64,000 nt of DNA from Pyropia yezoensis (taxonomy: Eukaryota > Rhodophyta > Bangiophyceae > Bangiales > Bangiaceae). Each line of letters starts with the position of its first letter. Within the stretch, counting starts at the first letter, position 1. The notes under the pieces are model-generated. The model had not been told where the DNA came from. It saw nothing but the letters and a program-made list of their open reading frames with translations, and searched no databases. Below, one piece after another: positions 58,280 to 64,000 of this stretch. Location of the stretch: contig CM020619.1 of the NCBI GenBank assembly GCA_009829735.1, positions 29,290,063-29,354,062 on the forward strand. Direction: 5' to 3'. Made by a program: the position numbers and the translations under genes.

Positions 58280-61200
58280 TCATGGTTGGCTTGCCGCTCT
58301 GCTCTGACTTGGAGCAGGGACTTCATCCCCCGACGTACGAGTGCTACGTCGGCGTATAGATATGCCCACAGTCTGGCAGTATCTACGGACCTTCTCTACT
58401 GGTAGGTCCTCTACAAACTCCCATGTGTCGGAAGTTGGTCCATACCCGAACCACCTGACTCGGAGCATGAGTCGCCCCGACTCATCATATCCGTGCCCGA
58501 CAAACTTGTCGAACACCGCCTCCAATGGCTTATTGGAAGAGGTCGGCAAGGATGGGACTTTCCATGCTTGCAAACCCCTTTCCCAAGCGGGATCTCCCTC
58601 TGGGGGTTCGGGTGCGCGAGTCGCGTGATTCCCATTTATTGTCCGGATACCATCATCACTCTCGATGGTTAACCGACGTCCATCCGTTTTAAGGATGTGA
58701 TATGGTCCCAGAGTCTTGAAGACCAATTTCCCTCCCTTATTGTCGTGGGAGTTAACATAAATCCAATCTCCAACTCGGAGCGGATCGCGACGATGTCTGA
58801 CTCGGACATCGAAGTACCTCTTGTAACGGGCTTGGGCCTTCTCCATAGTAGCCCGGACAAGGGGTATCATCTCCTCCAGTCTCTGGAGTAGGGAGGCTTT
58901 CGCCTGACTCGGTGTTTGAGTCGAAGTCTCACCCTCAGTCTGGGTGAGACGCTCCACAGCTACTGACGGAAGTCGTCGGGGGCAGACGAAGGCAAACGGT
59001 GCCTCTCCCGTACTACTGTGTACCTGGGAGTTGTATGCTGTCACGAGTAGTGACGCATAACGAGCCCATGTGACTACATGGTCATGGACATAGTGACGCA
59101 ACTGGCGCACTAGAGTCCTGTTGAATCGTTCCACCTGCCCGTTAGTCTGGGGATGGTAAGGGGTGGCGAAGTTCGTCTGCACCCCCAACATCTTCATGAC
59201 TCCCTGATACAGGACGGACGCAAACTGTGGTCCGTTATCCGAAAGGATAGAGTCGGGGATGCCATAACTGGCAACCCAGACGTCGAGTAACTCACTCAGA
59301 ACGTCCACGGCTGTGATATCCTTGAGTGGGGATTATCGTGTGAGCTTAGTGAAGCGATCACACATCACCAGAAGGTACTCATATCCTTCAGGTGTTCGTG
59401 GTAGTGGACCGAGTAAGTCCACTGCTATCGCTGCAAACGGCTCTGTTGCAGGAAAGAGTCTCATGGAAGAAGTCTGCCGGGACTCCATGAGTCTATTCTT
59501 TGCGCAAGTCGCGCATGCGGCTACATATCCGTACACATCAGCCACGAGTGATGGCCAATAGTACTTCTTACGTAGGGTCTGATACATCCTCGTAGACCCT
59601 GGGTGTCCACCCAACGGTGAGGAGTGCTCCCGTTGGAGGATACTCTTGCGTAACTCCTTGGGGACGACGACTTGCTTGTCCCCCTGGGTATATCCCTTAC
59701 GGCAGAGTATGCCGTTGTCATTCAGGAAGAACCGAGTCGGTTGAGCCTGGTCGAGCTCCTTCCTGAGTCGTCGACAAAGTTTGTCGCTCTCCTGTGCCTG
59801 GACAAACTCATCCAAAGACACGGGTAATAATTTGGCCATGCCAGGCATCCTCGGGTCGAGGACAGTTCCGGAGCGAGTGGTCACTGCCACATGAGGGAGT
59901 TCCTCAGGGATAGGGGAAGTGTCTTTCCCATCCGTCGGTATGCGAGACAACGCGTCCGCAACCGCATGCTTCGGGCCTGGCCGATATTCAACATCATAAT
60001 CGAACTCAGCGAGGCAGAGTCGCCATCGATTGAGTCGGTTATTCGTACAGGCTGTAGTGGTGAGTATCCACTTCAAAGCCTTGTGGTCACATCGAATGAG
60101 GAACTTCCTTCCTTCGATGTATGGCCGTAGCATGGAGACTGCCCATACCACGCCAAGACCCTCTACCTCCGTCACAGAATAGTTCTTCTGGGCGGGTGAG
60201 AGTCCCTTACTGAAATAGCCAACGGGTAAATACTCCCCCGAAGGTTGTTGTTGGAGTAAGCAACAACCGAGTTGGTCGTAACTTGCGTCCACATCAACGA
60301 TGTAGTGAGCCCCCGGTCTCGGGATCGCTAACACCGGTGGGTTGCAGAGGAGCTCTCGCAACCTATCAAACGCTTCTTGCTCCGGGGGTTTGGGAGCATC
60401 CAAGCGCTTGGGCATCTTGGAACTTACCAAGTGGTTCAACGGTGCAGACACTTTGGCATAGTTCGCCACAAAGCGTCTGTATACGTTACAAATACCCAGG
60501 AAGCTCCTGAGTTGTGTCTGCGTCTGGGGGAACTTCGCCCGACGGATGGCCATGAGGTTCTTCTCATTGACCAGAATGCGACCTGGCCGGACTATATGGC
60601 CGAGGTACTCCACCTCATTACTAAAGAGGTGACACTTCGTAGGTTTGAGTGTTACTCCTGCTTCACCCAACAGGGTAAACACTCTGTCCAAGTGGGACAA
60701 GTGTTCTTCGGCAGTCCCGGAGAACACAATGATATCGTCCAGATACACCAGGGCGATCTGCCACTTGACTCCGGCAAGTATCAAGTCAATAGCACGCTGG
60801 AAAGTCGCAGGTGCATTGCAAAGCCCAAAAGGGAGCCGTGTACACTGATAAACTCCACAGTGACACGTGAAGGTGGTCAAGTGTCTGTCCTCCTTGCGGA
60901 TGGGTATCTGCCAGTACCCCGCGTTGCAGTCCAACGTGGAAAAGTACTGTGCCTCACCGAGTGAGTCAAGGCAATCGTCCATACGGGGTAAGGGGTAACT
61001 ATCCCTTACCGTCCGCTCGTTTAGCTTACGATAATCGATGCAGAACCGCATCGTGCCGTCTGACTTGGGCACCAAGACTATGGGACTGGCCCACTCACTT
61101 GAGCAAGGCTCAATGACACCCATGTCTTGCATCCGTTGGACCTGCTCTCGGGTGAGTTCCCGTGAGTCTGGTCCCATACGGTAGGGACTCAGGCGAACTG

Positions 61201-62269
61201 GCCTAGCCCCTGGCTTCAACACGATTCTGTGTTCGGTGGCCTTGATGAGCCCAAGGTCACCATTCCACAACTTGTGATGCTTCTGGATTAACTCATCCAG
61301 TCGTCCATGTAAACACTCCGGGATGTTCTCCCGATGTACCGTCGGCGACTTAGCCGTCGATGAACTCGATTGGTCGGCAGAGCCTGCCATTCCAATATCC
61401 TCCCATTGCTGTTGAGTCACAGCAACGACATTACCCTCAAAGGTAGAGATCGACGCAATCTTCATGCCTCCGGGGAGTCGTCGAGGTTCCTCCGACGTGT
61501 TGAGGACCTCCACCCACCAGGTTTGGTCATCCCCACAAGTCATGGGGCCCCAAGCAACTTGCACTTGGTGAGTATAATAGACTCGGTCCACGGGGGAAAC
61601 AAGTCCATTCCCTCGAAACCGTGTGCGTACTCGCACAAAGGTCCTTGATCGGGGCGGGACTACCGTACCCTTACATACTCGTACATGGGTCGTAGAGCCT
61701 CCACCCTTGGGAGAGTTTTCCCTAGGTTGATGAGTCGTAGGGGAAACAGTCCTCCCTTTACACAATATGGGGACAGTCTCTCCATTACGCATTCGGATTA
61801 TCCCTTCCGGTCCACAGACGGCCGGGACATGGAGGTCCAGATAGTCAGTTCCCAGGAGTACGGGGACTGACATATTGGAGACTACTCCAAAGTTCACCTG
61901 CGTCTGGTAGAACCCAATGCAAACAGTCAATGCAATAGACCCAACAATGGGGAGGAGTCCCCCATTGACATCAAACATACGCCACTCGGGTGAGCCGGCG
62001 GGGCTCACATCCGTCCCCTCTGGCAATAAGTCTTGCCTAATGAGAGAGGCAGCAGAGCCTGTGTCGACTATGACACGAGAGGTAAACTCATATCCATCCT
62101 GCAGCCAGAGTCGAGCTGCGACCTGGTAGTTACTCCCTACCAGCACTGACACAATCCGACTCGGGTCGTGCTTCTGAGGAGGGGCCTTGTCCCTAGGTCT
62201 CACCCCTCGAGGTCGAGTCAGGACCTTCACTCTCCCATGGGTCGGTGAGCGTGAAGCAACCCGCTTCAT
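58280..62269 (-). CDS. Pol of element B2, premature TAA in integrase
   Basis: ATG at 62269, 39 bp after the gag stop and in another frame. Protease with VIVDTGSAASLI; RT with FCIDYRKLNERTV, LDCNAGYWQIPI, LPFGLCNAPATFQ and LVYLDDIIVFSG; RNase H with DVDASYDQLGC, YSVTEVEGLGVVWA and RCDHKALKWIL. The integrase zinc finger is HSSPLGGHPGSTRMY to CATCAKN, then AVDLLGPLP. A TAA at 59335-59333 stops the frame just after CDRFTKLTR. The same frame resumes from 59332 with the other DDE residues (LSDNGPQF, NGQVERFNRT), the C-terminal module and a chromodomain, ending at 58280. B1 reads CGG GTA where B2 has CGA TAA, a cluster of three changes. B2 therefore cannot make full integrase unless the stop is an error. 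Confidence 0.93.
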
Positions 62270-62307
62270 TACCGCTGGAGCCTTTGGGTCAGTCTTAGTC
62301 CCAGCGG

Positions 62308-64000
62308 CTAGGCGTTTCCCTCATCCGACTCGGATGATGGAGTATCCTTGCCACTTGAGCTGGGGGAAGAGGTTTCCCCCTTCTCAAGCGTGGACTCATC
62401 CTCTGACTTAGGTTGAGTCATGGCCGTCACACGTGTGGTGTGTGGCCGGGTATCCGAATCAGTCCTCGGAATACCGAGCTTCCCAATACGAGCCAACAGG
62501 GCTCTCAAACGAACGTCCAGAGTGGGGCATTGGGCTGCCCAGTGTCCCGACTTGGAACACTGCCAACACGGCCGATCACTCATCGACGCCGATGGCCCCG
62601 CTTTTCCCTGTGACTTATCAGGGATGGCGGCCACCATACCTTCCGTCTCTCGAGTTGAGGACGAAGGTACTGCAGGGTACGTCCGCGTGTAGGAAGGCAT
62701 CCTTGCAGTTCTGCGGAAGCGACTTGCTTCCATTCCCTTAACTTCTTTCTCTCGTTCCTTCCGCTGCTCAGACACGAGCCAGCGGTACTCATCACCCTTA
62801 GTCTGGGCGATGCGTGCCAACTCCGCCAGAGTCATGGTCGGAGTATTACGCTCTCGCACAGTCGCTCGAGCTGCTCGGTGGACACCCTCCACAAAGCGTC
62901 CCTTAATGACTCCTTGGGGATATAGGAATCCACAGAGGACGTTCAGCTGACGGAGTCGTTCAGCGAACTCCCGTTCCTCTTCACCCTTACTCTGGGTGGC
63001 GCGGTTGAACTCTTCAACCTGCACAGCCAAGGAAGCCTCGTCTGCGTGAAGACGAAGGATCCAATTAACCAACTCCAGGTAGGAGGTCACCTCACCCGGA
63101 TTCCCACCATGCCGACTTGGCATGACGTTCATCACCTCGGAGCGGAGTGGCTCCTTGGTGAAGTCCTGAAGCATGAAAAACGCTTCAGCTTCAGAGACAT
63201 CATTGTCATCGCAGGCTTTTGCGAACTTCCGCAAAAACTGGAAGACCTTCAGGGGTGGAGTCCCGTCCCATTCTGAACGGACCCCGAAGGATTGCGCAAC
63301 GTGTTTCTTGCGCCGGCCCAGGGTACGGGCCTGGCTATTTGAGTAGGTCAACGACTTGTTGACCAACCCATATGTCTCACAGTCGAAGACATCCTTGAAC
63401 AATGGATTATTCACCACGATCTTTCCTGGGACGACTCTAGTCCCAAGACGGTCCGTGTGAGTCACACGACCATGTCGAGTAAGATCTTCTTCACCCGACT
63501 TGCCACTTGCAGAGGACTCAGACTCCGAGTCCACCTCACGACGGAGAGTACGTCGAATCTCCCGTCGCTTCTGACGCCTCGAGGCCTGCTCAGGCGGAGG
63601 GGTGCTCCCCTTCAACGCCTTCCCCACCTCCTCTCGCACGACTTGTGCGATGGCAGTCATCACCGAGTTATCCACGATACCGGATGATCCAGGTGGAGCT
63701 TGACTCGAGCTCCCACCCGGTCCTTCCGGCACCAGTCGTGGCGCGGACCCACCAACCCGGGGTACAGAACTCCCTGTCCCGTCACCTCTACCGGTCGGCG
63801 GTCCCATGCCGAAGTGAGTGTCGTCACTCCCCGAAGAGGTTGCCGGAGCCTGACGCTGGCTCGGCGCTCCCACCGGAGAAGGGCGAACTCCGCCCGTCTC
63901 TTCCGGTGACGGCCTGGGAAGGAACCTGGCCGATCGCCGTCGGGGTCCAACCTCTGGACCCACCACATCCGCACTGCCCGGCCTGGGTGGTACTCCGCCC
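62308..64000 (-). CDS. Gag of element B2 (5' end outside window)
   Basis: The frame is open from the window end and has no ATG near it, so the start lies beyond 64000. The N-terminal part is Gly/Ser/Pro-rich, followed by a basic segment (RRQKRREIRRTLRREV) and an acidic Ser-rich stretch. The capsid-like region has FLRKFAKACDDNDVSEAEAF and LQDFTKEPLRSEVMNVM. The zinc knuckle is CWQCSKSGHWAAQC (Cys-x2-Cys-x4-His-x4-Cys), then an acidic Ser-rich tail and stop at 62308. Nucleocapsid and capsid precursor of the element particle. No frame break is seen. Confidence 0.93.
   Translation of the reverse strand, partial: GGVPPRPGSADVVGPEVGPRRRSARFLPRPSPEETGGVRPSPVGAPSQRQAPATSSGSDDTHFGMGPPTGRGDGTGSSVPRVGGSAPRLVPEGPGGSSSQAPPGSSGIVDNSVMTAIAQVVREEVGKALKGSTPPPEQASRRQKRREIRRTLRREVDSESESSASGKSGEEDLTRHGRVTHTDRLGTRVVPGKIVVNNPLFKDVFDCETYGLVNKSLTYSNSQARTLGRRKKHVAQSFGVRSEWDGTPPLKVFQFLRKFAKACDDNDVSEAEAFFMLQDFTKEPLRSEVMNVMPSRHGGNPGEVTSYLELVNWILRLHADEASLAVQVEEFNRATQSKGEEEREFAERLRQLNVLCGFLYPQGVIKGRFVEGVHRAARATVRERNTPTMTLAELARIAQTKGDEYRWLVSEQRKEREKEVKGMEASRFRRTARMPSYTRTYPAVPSSSTRETEGMVAAIPDKSQGKAGPSASMSDRPCWQCSKSGHWAAQCPTLDVRLRALLARIGKLGIPRTDSDTRPHTTRVTAMTQPKSEDESTLEKGETSSPSSSGKDTPSSESDEGNA

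Larger units (their letters stand above)
54691..64000 (-). mobile_element. Ty3-type chromodomain LTR retroelement B2 (5' end outside window)
   Basis: Order on the minus strand: gag (from beyond 64000), pol, antisense ORF, polypurine tract and 3' LTR at 54691-55229. The region 54691-59609 is nearly identical to B1. The insertion point is inside the acidic-protein gene; the left flank is ttccg. The 5' LTR and primer-binding site are not in the window. Confidence 0.93.

Overview
The window is eukaryotic nuclear DNA. It carries a cytosolic ribosomal protein (eS6) with a spliceosomal intron after codon 2, a four-exon cytochrome b561 gene with GT-AG introns, and several chromodomain-type Ty3 (Gypsy) retroelements. 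Very high GC, long G/C homopolymers, Ala/Gly/Pro-rich proteins, short or absent introns and dense retroelements together suggest a red alga of the Bangiales (Porphyra/Pyropia type). The organism call is inference.

Layout. 1-2940: end of a retroelement with an antisense ORF, its LTR, and a second LTR in inverted orientation with a truncated gag. 3.7-5.3 kb: FKBP-TPR co-chaperone. 6.4-8.5 kb (minus): multi-cupredoxin (hephaestin-like) protein fused to a C-terminal Hint (Hedgehog-type autoprocessing) domain. 9.1-10.2 kb: unknown protein. 10.5-11.9 kb: PIF/Harbinger-like element with TTA target duplication. 12.2-12.8 kb: solo LTR. 12.9-15.4 kb: long coiled-coil ORF broken by one TAG. 17.3-21.1 kb (minus): overlapping Ulp1-like protease and GIY-YIG nuclease genes. 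22.2-23.1 kb: duplicated 391-bp unit cutting off a second hephaestin-like gene (23.1-24.4 kb). 24.6-25.8 kb: alpha-carbonic anhydrase. 26.9-27.7 kb: TatA/B-like membrane protein. 28.4-30.6 kb: temptin-like/cytochrome b561 protein. 31.1-32.2 kb: eS6. 33.2-33.65 kb: stand-alone allophanate-hydrolase C-terminal domain. 35.4-36.1 kb: fragment of a transposon-type protein.

From 36.2 kb to the end the window is almost all Ty3-type retroelements. Element B1 (minus, 36178-41096) runs into a 500-N gap. Element A (plus, 41597-51200) has two LTRs, gag, protease, RT-RNaseH-integrase-chromodomain and an antisense ORF. Fragments of A-like and other elements follow to 53.0 kb. Element B2 (minus, 54691 to beyond 64000) is nearly identical to B1 and is inserted in a host gene encoding an acidic repeat protein.

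The most interesting signal is a shared design in the retroelements. Two clearly different families, and apparently a third at the window start, carry a long ORF on the opposite strand between pol and the 3' LTR. The A and B antisense proteins are recognisably homologous by eye, which suggests a conserved accessory protein. The second is the cupredoxin-Hint fusion. Many genes in the G/C-rich part show single-base frame breaks at homopolymers, so sequencing error must be separated from real decay.
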